Shown one piece after another: positions 12,676 to 24,753 of a stretch of 64,000 nucleotides of DNA. The DNA lies in the NCBI GenBank assembly GCA_037178975.1, contig JASJZH010000006.1, positions 3,658,001 to 3,722,000 on the forward strand, written 5' to 3'. Position numbers and translations under genes: made by a program. This DNA is from Oscheius tipulae (lineage: Eukaryota; Nematoda; Chromadorea; Rhabditida; Rhabditidae). The notes below the pieces were generated by a model, which was not told the origin of the DNA, did not search any database, and worked only from the letters and a program-made list of their open reading frames with translations. Every line of letters begins with the position of its first letter. The stretch's first letter is position 1.

Positions 12676-14168
12676 ATGTCCATTTGTCTAGTGTGCCAGG
12701 CTGTCATTACTGGTCAGCAGTTCGGAACTGATTGTTGCAGACCGTGCGCAGCCTTTTTGTAAGTGTGCTAACGAGCAAACAGGAACAAAAATGTTTAGTC
12801 GAAGGACACTGCAGTTGAACTTGACTTACAAGTGTCAGTTCAGTAATGAATGCGACGTTTCCAACAAGAACAGGTGGAGTTGTCGTGCTTGTAGACTGAA
12901 AAGATGTTATTCCGTGGGAATGGACAATTTTGGTTTGACGGTTGTTTTTCAAAATATGAGGAAGTTTTTTTCCAGTTAGATCAACTCTAAGGCAGCAGGC
13001 AGTTGACGAAAGTAGTGAATCTCCACCTAGCGCACCTCATTCGGCCGAACAATCTCCACAAGCACCAAAAATCACAGTTGAGGTACATCCTCTTGATGCC
13101 GAACGAATTAAACACGAAGTAAAAGGCTTATTTGGAGGAGTAAGTTCGGACAAAAATTACATTAGTATATACTCAGCCAAATACGTTGCTATTCTCACAC
13201 AATATACCTCTTTCTATGTGCCAAGAAGCGTTGTTGGCCTATGAGACACACTGCTCACAATGGCCCGGATGTTCGAAAAATAACGTATCGTGGACTAGTG
13301 ATATCCAACAGAAAATCTATCAGGTACGATACGAGGATGTTTTTGACATGGTGGCACAAATGGAAAACTCTTTAACGGAAGTCATTCAAGTTGCTACCTT
13401 CTGCATGTCCCTTACTCCGTTCGTACAGCTACCATACGATCAAAAAGCGAGTCCTGGTCATGAAAATGTTTTTTAAACCCCGCTTCAGGGCGTTGTGTTT
13501 AAAAGTTTCTGGATGCGCTTTTGTGAGATTGATCGTACCTACATCACATGTCAGTTGACTGGCAATGAGCTGAAAAATCATTACTTTGTACTATACGATG
13601 GCCTAGTTGTAAATGTCAGATCACCTAACATCCCTCAAATTTTCGATATCTGTAACGATACAAGTGTATTGCCGAAGTGAGTATTCAATTTGTTTTCGTT
13701 TTCTACTTATTACAGAATTATGGGCAAGAATCAGGAAGTGATACGAAAAACATTCCTCAACCCTTTCAAGATATTTCGGCCGGATTTGTTCGAAGTTGTA
13801 TATCTGATACTGTTCGATATGTGGAACGTGGAAAGTATTTTTGTGCCTGTTTCATACTACTAAATGTTGTCCAGAATACGAAGGAGTGAGCAAGGATACC
13901 ATCGACGTTGCAGATCATGTCTTGAAAAGATTGGCAGACGAAATCCATAACTATTACATTTTCGAGAAGAAGATGCCAAACTACGCTAGCAGATTGTACA
14001 AACTGAAATACCTGTCGACAGCACTTGACGTGAGTATACTAATTGAACATTTTGACCCAAAACTTGTAGAAGGCGGTCGGTCTTCGAAAAGAAGAAGGGT
14101 TCATTTCCAAGACATTCCGTATTTTCAAGCATGACTTTCATTTAAGCGAATTGCACCAAACCCTCTAA
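12676..14168 (+). CDS. Nuclear hormone receptor 2 of tandem array
   Basis: ATG at 12676 (MSICLVCQAVITGQQFGTDC). The recognition helix is split by an intron within Phe of CRPCAAFF and resumes as RRTLQLNLTYKC. The second finger reads CQFSNECDVS, then NRWSCRACRLKRCYSVGMDN. The ligand-binding region includes EALLAYETHCSQWPGCSKNN, VFKSFWMRFCEIDRTYITCQ and FLNPFKIFRPDLFEVVYLIL, and the shared YASRLYKLKYL motif. The last exon, read after a TTGTAG acceptor, encodes RKEEGFISKTFRIFKHDFHL and stops at 14166-14168. It shares domain order, splice phases and C-terminal end with its neighbours, indicating tandem duplication. Spacing to the next receptor ATG is 184 bp. Confidence 0.85.
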
Positions 14169-14351
14169 GGTCAAATTCGATGTCTTGTCTTATTTGGTAG
14201 CCGTTGTAAATAAGAATAAAACATCTCTTTCCTGCTTTTTGCCCCGTTTGATAAACAGCTCTTGTACAAAGAAATTGTGGCCTTATCTTGACGCGCACAA
14301 AGAGCAGCATCCCGAGATCAATTCTCGACGAAATCGATCAGCTGCTGGAAG

Positions 14352-15855
14352 ATGGAATGCCTGGTATGTCGCGTACAGAATAGTGGACAGCATTTTGGTG
14401 TTCTGGTCTGCCGAGCTTGCTCCGCATTTTTCAGGTACCCTTTTCTATTCTAGTAATATATAACTTTCAGAAGAACAATTCAGTTGCAACTAGAGTACAA
14501 ATGTAGATTTGACAGAGACTGCGATGTTACACACAGTAAGGCGATACATTTTTTAAGACTGTCTTTAGAAAACCGCTACTCTTGCCGAGCATGTCGGATG
14601 ACAAAATGCTACACTCTGGGTATGGCTAATCATTGCAAGTTACGACTAGCTTCAAACACAAGTTATTTTCAGACAATGCTCGTAAAGAAATTTATAAACG
14701 ACGAGTATCAAACGAGCAATTTGTTCCTGGTGATATTGTTTCTTCATCGGAGCCATCCTTTGGATCTTCTTACGTTGAATCTCAGCTCGCAATGGATGTT
14801 TCTTTAATTTTGAGGCAACGACTAGATCAAATTTTTGAAGCAGTAACTTGCACTCATTGTTGATTCATAGTACTCGTTCAGAAAAGTCCTCTTCTCTTCG
14901 CTGACACGAAACCGATACAGTTATGCGACCAAGCTATCAAGGCCTACCAACAACACAACAGTCACTGGCCGAATTGCTCCCCTGGGAACGTAAGTAGTAT
15001 ACAATTATGACCTGATTGTTTTAGTTGACTCACATGACTGAAGTTGACCTAAATGCCTTTATGCAAGCAAACTATATTGAAGTGGAATATGTGGCAAAAT
15101 TTTGTATGTCCCTTACGGCTTTTGTGAAGCTACCGATGCAACAAAAGGTGAGATTCCATTATTTAGCGTAATGATAGCTTACAGTGGCTCATTTTCAAAC
15201 ACTTCTGGCCAAGATTTGTGGAGCTGGATCGTACGTTTGTGAGCTCTATTCTGCTCGGATACGATCGAGAAGACCCCAGAATGGTAAACTTCGACGGAAC
15301 TGTCGTAGATCTCAGTTCTCGAGGAGTCATAAGTGACCTGCCCGTCATGTCTAACATGTCGGAAAAACAGCTCAGAAGGTATAATCCTATTCAAATGGGA
15401 CAACATGTTTTCAGCCTGCTCGAACAGTCCGTAAAAGACACGAAAAAGGCATTCACAGATCCATTTAAATTATTCCGACCAGATTTGTTTGAGGTTATCT
15501 ATATGATGATGAGTATGATGTGGAATGATACAAGTTGGCCCTTGGAATTGCTGTAAACTTATTTTTCAGAACTGACAGGCCTGTCGGACAGTACAATACT
15601 GCTAGCAGGTACCATACAAGAACTGTTATCGGAAGAATTGCATTCCTATTACATCCACAGTAAAAGGTCCCCAAATTACGCAAGTCGGTTGTACAAAATT
15701 CACCATTTGCTCAAGGGTCTTGATGTAAGATTAGTTTGCATCAGCTTATCAGCTATAAACTTCAGGAAGTGTCGAGAATCAGAAAAGAAGACGGCTACAT
15801 GTCGCGCACATTCAACGTATTCAAACAAGATATTTTCCTTAACGATCTCAAATGA
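14352..15855 (+). CDS. Nuclear hormone receptor 3 of tandem array
   Basis: ATG at 14352, chosen because the frame MECLVCRVQNSGQHFGVLVC leads straight into the first finger. In-frame sequence upstream has no similarity to other array members. The P-box is CRACSAFF and is split by an intron, followed by RRTIQLQLEYKC, RFDRDCDVTHKNRYSC and RACRMTKCYTLGMANH. The ligand-binding region carries PFKLFRPDLFEVIYMMMSM and SPNYASRLYKIHHLLKGLD. The end is FKQDIFLNDLK, with stop TGA at 15853-15855. The protein is a complete C4-type zinc-finger receptor of the supplementary class. The spacer to the next receptor is 144 bp. Confidence 0.87.
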
Positions 15856-15998
15856 ACTTTTGCACTCCTCATACCTGTTCTATTATGACGTTGCCGTGTC
15901 ATTGTGGTCACGCGTGCATACTGCTGCCTATCTGTCTTTGTATTGATTGCTCCCTATTCGTCACTTTGCCGTTTTGATCAAAATTCAAATATTTCCGG

Positions 15999-17530
15999 AT
16001 GGGAGAGTGCCTCGTGTGCAAAGTACCATGTGTTGGCAATCATCTTGGAATCATGAGTTGCCGAGCATGCAGCTCGTTCTATAGACGCTCTGTCCAATTG
16101 AAAAGAACATACCGCTGCAGGTTTGAGGAAAAATGTGATGTAACTTTCAGTGAGCCAACGTTTCTGTAGTTAAATAGCTTGCTTTTTTTCAGAAAACCGC
16201 TACTCTTGTAGATATTGTCGGTTTCAACGATGCAAAAGTGTTGGAATGTGCCACGAAGGTGAGGTGAAATCCATGGAAAATACATTAGCTTTTGGTTCAG
16301 TTTCAAAGCCAAGCTCTCCAGACACACCTTCCTCTTCCCAGACAGACTCCCCAATAAACTCAAACGTAAGTTATACAGTTATCTTAAGTTAAATTGATTG
16401 ACAGCAAGAGGAGAGTGGTGGGAAAACGGTGAATGACGAAGACTTTTTCACAAACTTTCTGGGTTATGCCAAAGAGAAAGTCTTGGACATTTTTAACCAG
16501 GTAAGCGCTACCATAATCTTTGCTAGTTTTCTTTTCAGGACCACCGATTTCATATTGTTTCTGAGGCGTTACCTATTGGCGTTTGCCAAGAAACCATTGT
16601 TGCTTATCGAATGCACAGACGGAGCTGTTGGCCTAATAGTACCCCGGAAAAGGTGAACAATACTTTCATTAGCTTTTCAAAGAAGCATTTCAGGCGATGT
16701 TCATGCCAGTTATTGACATTTGTTTAGTCCTTCATCACAGATACCTCAGCCTTGAACGGGTAGCTCACTTCTGTGCATCTCTTCAGCTGTTTGCCGCTCT
16801 TCCCAATGATCAAAAGGTAGACAAACATCTTTTTAAACATAAGATTCTTTCAGCTCTGCATCTTCCGCAACTTTTGGCCAAGATTCGAAAAGCTAGACAG
16901 AGCATACATATCCTACAAACTTCTCGGCGATAATCCGCAGGACACGAGAATTGTATGCCTGGACGGTGTCATAACAAAATGGCCCTACAAAATTTCGAGG
17001 ATACAGGAAGTTTCTGATTTGAGTGAAGACGAGATTAGAAAGTTGGTTTGAATTATGCTTCGAAGCACATAAAAGCTTAAGGGTGATGAAAGCTACGGAA
17101 GAAATGTTCGAGAAAATCTTCTTTACTCCGTTTAAACGCTTCAAACCGGACGAATTTGAGATGGTTGCCCTCACTCTAACTGTAATGTGGCTAGTCAGAG
17201 GTAAGACACTACTTTTTTACTTGCATTGTTTGTTTAGGAGTAGCCGGCGTCAATGAGACTACCGTCCAGTTGGCTAAATCAGTCAGGGAACAGATCATTC
17301 AAGAGCTACACATTTACTATGTAAACACACTACAGTTGCCAAACTACGCCAGCAGAATCTATAAAATGAGAAATCTAATCCACGCTTTAGACGTGAGAAC
17401 ACATAGTAATAGTTATCAAATATGTTCTCTTCAGAAAATAGCTCAAATGAGAGGAGAAGACTTTCAACTTTTCAAAACGTTCAACATTTTTAAAAAAGAC
17501 ATCTTTCTCAATCCGTGGAAAATAAAGTAG
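15999..17530 (+). CDS. Nuclear hormone receptor 4 of tandem array
   Basis: ATG at 15999 (MGECLVCKVPCVGNHLGIMS). The first finger has the variant recognition helix CRACSSFYRRSVQLKRTYRC, with Tyr replacing the second Phe of the usual FFRR. The second finger is EEKCDVTF, then NRYSCRYCRFQRCKSVGMC. The ligand-binding part includes FTPFKRFKPDEFEMVALTLT, NYASRIYKMRNLIHALD and the terminal FKKDIFLNPWKIK. Stop TAG is at 17528-17530, followed at 17533-17538 by AATAAA. It is the most diverged member of the array. The homeobox gene begins 345 bp further on in the same direction. Confidence 0.86.
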
Positions 17531-17874
17531 CGAATAAAGTGTTTCTGTTTCTGTTTTTGTGCGTCTTCCGGCGCCAAGTGGACTGCTGAATTCGCGTTAA
17601 CAGATGTCACCGCAATCGGCCATTGGTCCGCAAAGCAAGAGTACCGCCCCTGAAAAGCACTCACTCAATCACTGTCGACCCCCTTGATATATTTCATCGA
17701 GTTTTCTATCTGTGCTACCAAACTGTAGTTGCTTTATGAGTTGATCAAATGAGTATGCCCGCCGTCAAATGAGTGCAGTAAACGATGCGCTGACTCATGT
17801 CGTCGCCACTTTTCCTTTTCATTCAAAAACAATAGTAGCGACTTATTTAGGTGTCATTTGTGCGGCCAATCGGA

Positions 17875-18560
<686 letters not shown>

Positions 18561-19499
18561 ATTAGCATGCTGCTACTATTCTGTGATCTCTTCAGGTGAC
18601 CTTATGTAAATTATTGCATTCCAATACACGTATTCTTCTGTTTGGTTGTCACGTAAGCGATTGTAACATTTAACGATGATTGGAATCATCTTTCCGGTAT
18701 TCAGAGAACACTTTGCGCGCTTTTAGTGCTCTTAAAAGAACCACGAAATGTTGCGATTCGACTGTCGTGAGATATCAACGAACAGATGTAGTTACAGATA
18801 TTTATGAACAAGCGTCGCACGAGGGAAAAAAAGTTCCAATATGCGGTGTCGGGCACATCGAATAGCATTGTGGATCAAAGGAGACGCATCTAATAACGAC
18901 AACCGAATGTGCTGATGAGCTCAACTGTTGGCTCACATTGTGGGAAAAAATTTGTCGAAAGAGCGGTGTTTGTTTTTTTATTGCTATTCGAATCTAGGGG
19001 ATCGTGGAACCCTAGTGTAAGTTAACACGGCTGTTTAGACAAGAAGCTTGTAAAGGCCCACGTAATTCATCACCATTTATCCGCGCTTCTCTGTCGGGCG
19101 CCCTACAGTCTGTCGGGTCCCTAACTCCGAAAACAGGTGCTCCAGAAGCTCGAGGTAGGCCTATCCAAAAACTGCAGTTCTCACAACATTAACCAGCTGT
19201 AATTTACTAAATGATGTATTGTTATTGAAGCTGGCTTGTTTTACATCATTGTAAGTGATGAGCGACAAATGAGTCGGCAATTACATAGCGGTTGCGCTCG
19301 CACATCAAAAGATGCCCATTTGTCAGCAGGAACAGCCGGTGCTCTCTCAGCGAAGACAAGTGCGGCTGGCAGTGCTCTAACTATGTGATAGAGTGGGATA
19401 TCATGGGAAGTCTGCCAACCTTGAAAGGACACTGTCCTTTGAACATAACCACCTCATGTTACAGGAAAACGCTTTTAAAAAAAGAGGGATGTCTACAAA
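18561..19499. other. Intergenic interval after ceh-1
   Basis: About 0.9 kb. Short frames only, no recognised product. The 3' part may hold decayed N-terminal sequence of the acyltransferase copy that follows, but no motif supports this. Confidence 0.4.
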
Positions 19500-21180
19500 T
19501 GAATGCCAATTTGAAGGAAACAAAAGGCTGTTGCAATGTTCTATCAAGAGCTCTAAAATGGCCACCACTGATAAAACCCAAAAAGTTTCTCGCTTCAGCC
19601 ATTTCTTCCATCATTACCCGTTCCACAGCAACGAAGGCTCACTAAGAACCACTGCATCAATAATCAAAAACTTTCTTGTTACAGATGATCTTGCAGAATA
19701 CTCTAGTGGAAAGAAGTAACACATAGAAACTGGGTGCATACTTTCACTGTCTGATCTGATGCAACCAATTTAGATGGAAGAATGGTGGTACGATGCTTAC
19801 AACGAAAACAGAGATCCGTTACCTCGACAGATTGCAGCTAATCAAGAAACAGATATACAGTGCTCTCAACGTCGTCACTCAACATTCCTTTTGAATTTCA
19901 TTGTTTGTGCAGCATTTGTCCTGCCTCTATCCTCAGACACCGTCATATCTGAATCAGAGATAGACAAAATTTCACTGCTTTTTAAAAGATCATTTCAGCT
20001 GATGCTTTACTCTCTTTTCGACAACTCCAGAGTCTCGTGGTGTGACAAAAACTTTAACGCAATTGCTCTCAAAAACGGACAGATCTACTACAACGAAGAC
20101 ATAAGCTCAATCTAAGAATTATACCGGAGATGTAGCATTGTAACGTGGATGCAATTGCCCTGTTCACCCTGGCTGATACTGCAGCAATACAGCTGGACAC
20201 CGATGGCTGGGCGATTATGAAAAACGCCGTACCGTTTGAGCATCACGCCTTCGAAGTTCCTGAAGAACTTATGCCAAAAATAAACGTAGCAGAAAGAACT
20301 TCTCCAAGATTGTAAGATATGATTGTTGTGCGACAATGTAATTCCCTTTAGGCCCAAACTATTGAACTCAAGGTCCATCACTGACTATCGCAACGATTTC
20401 TGCAAAAAAAAAAATTGTACGCGGATACCATCGTACAGCTTGGTATTCAGCTGGCTCAATTCATCACAAGCAAGTTATACGACACGCCACCAACAGTATA
20501 TAGACTAGCACCTACTTGCGAAACAGCCTCCACGCGAAAGTTCTACCATGGAAGGACCCAAAATGTAAGAAGTTGTACTCCGGGATTTACAATTTTTGCC
20601 AGAGCCGTTCTGGAGGAATCTAACAATGTTTGAGACCTCATTACAAAACATTTCTCTTTTAGACCGAACACCTCATAACCTTGTTTCAAGAAGCTTATAT
20701 GGCGCACAACAAGGAAGATGCAACAAACGGATTAGGTAGAGTCTTTGGAAACCCAAAGCATCAGAAACACTAAGAAATCAATCGCCATCTGTATGGCCTT
20801 CAAAAGAAACTACAAAATCTGGCAGCGTCGGGAAAACATGTGAATACTCATTCGAATACTTTCTCCTGTCTACTAGGTAAACAAGATTCAAGCACACCAC
20901 AAAAAATTTCAGCTTCTTAGGATATGATCCCAAAGGCATGTATGGATATGTTGCTCCAATGTGTAAAGACGGTTACGGATGTTTCTATATGATAAATCCT
21001 GAAAGGTAGTTCAAACAGTACAAACAACCTTACACAATTTTTAGCATCACGTTCACCTTGACATGCTTCAAGATCTCCTACGCAAGTACAACAGACCTAA
21101 CCGAATTTAGAAACAAGATCAATTGAGCTCTTGATTACATTCGCAAACTGGATTTCTTCTTTCTTCTCAGTCAATAGTTT
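19500..21180 (+). pseudogene. Decayed carnitine/choline O-acyltransferase copy
   Basis: Fragments of the carnitine acyltransferase family appear in the correct order. They are an N-terminal helix (RFSHFFHHYPF, then TTASIIKNFL), EEWWYDAYNENRDPLP, CDKNFNAIALKNG, FEVPEELMPK, IVQLGIQLAQF, the hallmark CETASTRKFYHGRTQNVRSC (about 20519-20580), HLYGLQKKLQNLA, and GMYGYVAPMCKDGYGCFYMI. The copy is broken. Only about 60 residues separate the WWYDAY and CDKNFN motifs, where the family has roughly 250. The frame after QIYYNED runs into a stop exactly where the catalytic His motif should be. An A-run at 20402-20413 shifts frame. The frame around 20930 does not join cleanly, and a TGA interrupts the C-terminus after FRNKIN near 21124. 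In an intact enzyme this would transfer acyl groups between CoA and carnitine. A sequencing error could explain the homopolymer shift but not the deletion. Confidence 0.68.
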
Positions 21181-21462
21181 TTGACCCGAATAGTCGCCGA
21201 CCAGCGGACGCCTTGTTGTAAAAACTATCAACTGGCACTTAATGAACAGTAAGAACAGTATCTATTTACTTCTTCATGACAAAGAGAACGAGAGATCAGA
21301 AAAGTCTGGCTTTTCTTAAAGATGTAGCGTTGCTTTTTTGATTCAGTTTGACAGCTGACCTGTTTTTGAACTCTTCTCGAACTTTTTTTTTATCGATTTT
21401 GAAAGAGGACTGTCTAGTGAGAAGTCATGTTCATTGCATTAAAGCTTGTGTGTTGTAAACAA

Positions 21463-22387
21463 TTAACGGGAGGAGGGAACAGGAGGAACGTCTGAGTTAG
21501 ATCCTGCCGCGGCAGCTCCAACATCAGCAGCTGCAGCTTTAGGGTTTGGGACATCAGCAGCGAAACCACCAAAGTTTCCACCCTGGGGAGGAGGTCCGTT
21601 TCCGGCAAGAGGGTCAGAGCCAGAGAAGTCACCTCCAGCAGGAGCACTCTGGGCGAAACCCCCGGGTCCTCCTTGTCCACCAAAACCTCCAGGTCCCTGG
21701 TTGAATCCTCCCTGGTTTCCGCCAAAGTTGGACTGTCCACCAAAGCCGGAGTTAGATCCTGCGAATCCTGGGTTAGGACCGCCAAAACCGGGATTTCCGC
21801 CTCCTGGGTAAGCTCCACCGTTGCCATAAGAAGGCTTAGGCCCATAAGAAGATCCTCCATAGTTAGAAGGAGGTCCATAGGAAGATCTGGGAGGGCCATA
21901 GGAATTTCTTGGTGGGCCATAGCTGCTGTGACCGTATTGAGGTCCATAGTTGTTGAAATCTTGGGGAGGACCGTAAGCACCACGACGAACTCTGAAAATG
22001 CAACATAAATACATAACATGGTAATCTGTATACCTGTGCCAATCTCCACCGGGTCCTCCTCCAAATCCGCCTCCGGGGCCGAATCCACCACCTCCAGACC
22101 CGAAGCCACTGTTGCCGTAGCCACTAGGTCTGTTGTAACCGCTGTTTCCGTAGCTGGATCCTCCATGTCCATAACCGGGACCACCAATGCCAGGTCCACC
22201 TCCGAAACCAGGATCGCCTCCAAAACCAGGTCCTCCGGCATAACCGCCTCCAAGGTTGGCAGGAGGACCGTAGCCACCTCTTTTAGTTCGCCTTAAAATA
22301 CTTTAATTAGTTAGAAAATACAAGTTGTACTTACCCAATGGGCTCGGCACAGGCAAAGGCGAAGAATACTGCTAGTAGCCAAATCAT
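21463..22387 (-). CDS. Secreted Gly/Pro/Tyr-rich repeat protein
   Basis: Three exons on the minus strand, ATG at 22387 and stop at 21463-21465. Exon 1 is a clean signal peptide, MIWLLAVFFAFACAEPIG. The mature protein begins near a basic RTKR site and is almost entirely low complexity. One part is a Gly-rich stretch (GPGFGGDPGFGGGPGIGG) with GYG and SYG units. After an exon junction at VRRGAYGPP there are repeated SYGPPR / NPGFGG units. The C-terminus is Ala/Pro/Ser-rich (AAAADVGAAAAGSNSDVPP). Such compositions occur in nematode cuticle-associated or glycine-rich secreted (grl/fip-like) proteins. The exact role is not identifiable. A TATAAG-like box (CCTTATAAGG near 22427) lies upstream of the start. 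Confidence 0.8.
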
Positions 22388-22717
22388 GTTGGTTGGAAAC
22401 TGATACTCTCTCCTACTTGGTCTAGCCTTATAAGGACGCGCGAAATGCTCGTCCAATGATAGATCATTACGCCCATTTGCCGATTTGTGAACGTCAAAAG
22501 AACTAGCGCGTGTATTCGCTTAAACAATGCCTAGGTAGCTGACATCATTGCTCATTTTGGTGAATCAGCCGGAAACAACTTCGCACCTTTTGACGAAGCC
22601 AAAGCGGATTAGAAAATAGAATACCGGAGCATGAGTCATGAAAAACTAGGCTAAGCGTTGACCCTGACCGCCTCCGAAGCATTAGCCTCTTCACACAGAC
22701 GGCTATCCACCTGCCTC
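22388..22717. promoter_or_regulatory. Divergent promoter interval
   Basis: The 330-bp spacer separates two divergently transcribed secreted-protein genes. It contains CCTTATAAGG around 22427, suitable as a TATA region for the minus-strand gene. No other element was recognised. Confidence 0.4.
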
Positions 22718-23927
22718 ATGCTGCTCGCTCTATTTTTTCTACTGATACCTCCCGTGTTCTCTTCCCCACTAAGGTATTCATTTTATTTGCACTATTTGAT
22801 CACTCGCATACTCTATTTTGGAGTAACAAAAGCAATCTGTCTTAAAGAAACCATGGTCTGACCACATACTTTTGAGCGTGAAACGTCTTTTTACACTTTG
22901 CAGGGTCAAGCGACAATGGGGACCGACGGATTTCTATCATTTTGAACAGTGGGTCAACTACGTGAATCGACCGCGGCAATCTCAATACTCTGCTGATGGG
23001 CCACATTGGGGAGAAGCACAATACCCAGCTGCCTTTAACCGCAATATTCAACCTCATACAGCTCCAGCCGGATGGCAACTACACCAGCAACCTTACTGGT
23101 TTAATGGTCAATGGGGAGGATTCCGTCCATCTGATAATCGACCGCCTGTTTTGATTGAGACGAATGTGTACAGACCGAACACCAGAGTTCCTGTTCCTAC
23201 TTCGGTTCCAACAGGATACGGAAGACCGCCACAGCTTTTTGGAGCCAAAGCTGTTCAGCCATTCACAACGACAACAACTATGGCTACTACCACGACAATA
23301 ACTACTATAGCACCTACAACAGAAGGTGGCTGGCATCCCAGTAAAAGTAAAACAAATTTTTTAGACGAAAGAGAACGTTTCATTCAAACTGCAGTCAAAG
23401 AGGATATTGATGTCATGCAGCGCAGTGGCGAATCTTTGACAACATTTTTAAAGCCTTCGACGTCGGCAGCTACTAGTTCAATAGATTCTGAGGCCAAAAT
23501 GAATACGAGAAGCACGACTTCGGAAGCACCCTCTAACACAACTACAAGTGCTGTTATTGATCTTAACCCAATTTGGTCGGAAGATGAATCGTCAGGAACT
23601 CCAGACGTTTCTTTCACCCCGAGCGCTCACGAAGCAAAAGAACAGACTGTGACTGCTGTACTGGAACTGACAACTACTGAAGCATCTATTGAGACAACTG
23701 GTAGCTCTGTGACTACACAAAGTTCGATCCCGGAAGCGGAAGAAGAGTTCTTCTCATCAGGTGAACCTACTACAACCGGGTCAAATGTGACAACAACAGG
23801 CGACCCACTTTATGAAGATGTTTCAAAGGATTTCCAGTCAGATCTCGGTTTCCGATCTCCTCCTTTACCATTGGATGTGGCTAAAAAGCTCGAAGAATTG
23901 GGTGTATCCATTGAAAAAGCTGCCTAA
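22718..23927 (+). CDS. Secreted Thr/Ser-rich protein with furin-type site
   Basis: Two exons (to 22773, then 22904-23927). ATG at 22718 is preferred because it begins directly at a hydrophobic leader (MLLALFFLLIPPVFSSPL). The open frame extends upstream only through non-ATG codons. The leader is followed immediately by RVKRQW, a dibasic processing site. Residues about 25-120 are aromatic, Pro- and Asn-rich (WGPTDFYHFEQWVNYVNRP, QPYWFNGQWGGF). The middle is mucin-like, with Thr runs (FTTTTTMATTTTITTIAPTT) likely to be O-glycosylated. The C-terminus is acidic then amphipathic (DVAKKLEELGVSIEKAA). No named domain was recognised. It is probably an extracellular matrix or cuticle/eggshell-type protein, inferred from composition only. 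AATAAA occurs about 15 nt after the stop. Confidence 0.75.
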
Positions 23928-24059
23928 CTATTGAATAATGTAATAATAAAAACATTATATTTATTTTTATGTCTTCGCTAGAAACGATGTGGAAACAAGG
24001 TATTCGGCAAAGTACAATCACTTTCTCACTTCCGTTTGATCTCGTTCTATTCTTGACAA

Positions 24060-24454
24060 ACATGTTTTTCACACTTCTCGGTGCGTGTCAGTCCAAGGAA
24101 ATTTGATGAAAAGTACCGAGTGCTCCCCTTCGAAATCGAAAAAGTCTTGTTCTATCTTTGCATCATTTATCAGCTGTCGCTCACAGCTCTGATACCAAGT
24201 CATCAGGATCCCCAATTGTCGTCGACGAGTCAAAAGGCAGGTGTCAATCTGTTTCTGTTCGGAATCTGATAACGTATTCAAGTGAAGAGAACAGTGTCAA
24301 AGTGTTAATGAACTCAATAGTAAAGAGAGTTTGGAAAAAGCAAGGGTCAGTAAATTTGAATGCTTTCTTGCCAGTTAATCAGAGAAAACTATTTGATATC
24401 TTATGGATCGAATCCCCAGGGCTTGCAGCAATGAGTAAAGCAAAAATAAAATGA
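24060..24454 (+). CDS. Possible small secreted protein (tentative)
   Basis: A 98-codon open frame ending at 24454 can be joined across a GT...TTATCAG intron (about 24074-24173) to an upstream exon starting MFFTLL (ATG 24060, or in frame at 23969). The join is phase-consistent and creates a leader-like start, MFFTLLAVAHSSDTKSSG. AATAAA overlaps the stop. The rest (for example NSIVKRVWKKQGSVNLNAF) matches nothing I recognise. Against it, codon use is unremarkable, and the stretch also contains vitellogenin-promoter-like heptamers, so it may simply be upstream regulatory DNA. Confidence 0.3.
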
Positions 24455-24689
24455 CTTCAAGCTGAATGATCCCAAATGATTCCAGCTCGCACTAATAAAA
24501 AAACTAACATAAAACTTGATCAACGCTTTTAAGAGAAAACGAGGGAAATGAACAAGTTTGGACAACTGAATTTTACGATGAACATTTTCAAGCTCTGGAT
24601 TTGTAGGGCTACCGATTATAATCGTTTAAAAGCATGCAATCCTTATGCTGAGTCTAGTTACGAGTTTTTGCACCACTGCTCTCTTGCCG

Positions 24690-24696
24690 TTATCAG
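24690..24696 (-). promoter_or_regulatory. VPE2/GATA-like element of vitellogenin promoter
   Basis: TTATCAG, the reverse complement of CTGATAA. CTGATAA is the vitellogenin promoter element 2 described for C. elegans vit genes and bound by GATA factors such as ELT-2. It lies about 100 bp upstream of the vitellogenin ATG, the expected position. Confidence 0.65.
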
Positions 24697-24735
24697 TGAG
24701 TGACCAGGCTGTGAAAGACGTGAACGAAAAAAGGA

Positions 24736-24742
24736 TGTCAAT
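24736..24742 (+). promoter_or_regulatory. VPE1 element of vitellogenin promoter
   Basis: TGTCAAT is an exact match to the vitellogenin promoter element 1 heptamer known from C. elegans vit promoters. It lies 55 bp upstream of the ATG and just upstream of the TATA box. Confidence 0.65.
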
Positions 24743-24753
24743 CCTCGTCCCCA

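Noticed and set aside
21414-22277. 287-codon minus-strand frame over the Gly-rich gene
   Set aside because: It is a shifted frame of the GGX/GPP repeats; the frame with a signal peptide, proper introns and a stop at 21463 explains the region.
24405-24425. tRNA B-box-like GGATCGAATCCCC
   Set aside because: No matching A box, acceptor stem or anticodon arm could be folded around it. No tRNA gene was supported anywhere in the window.
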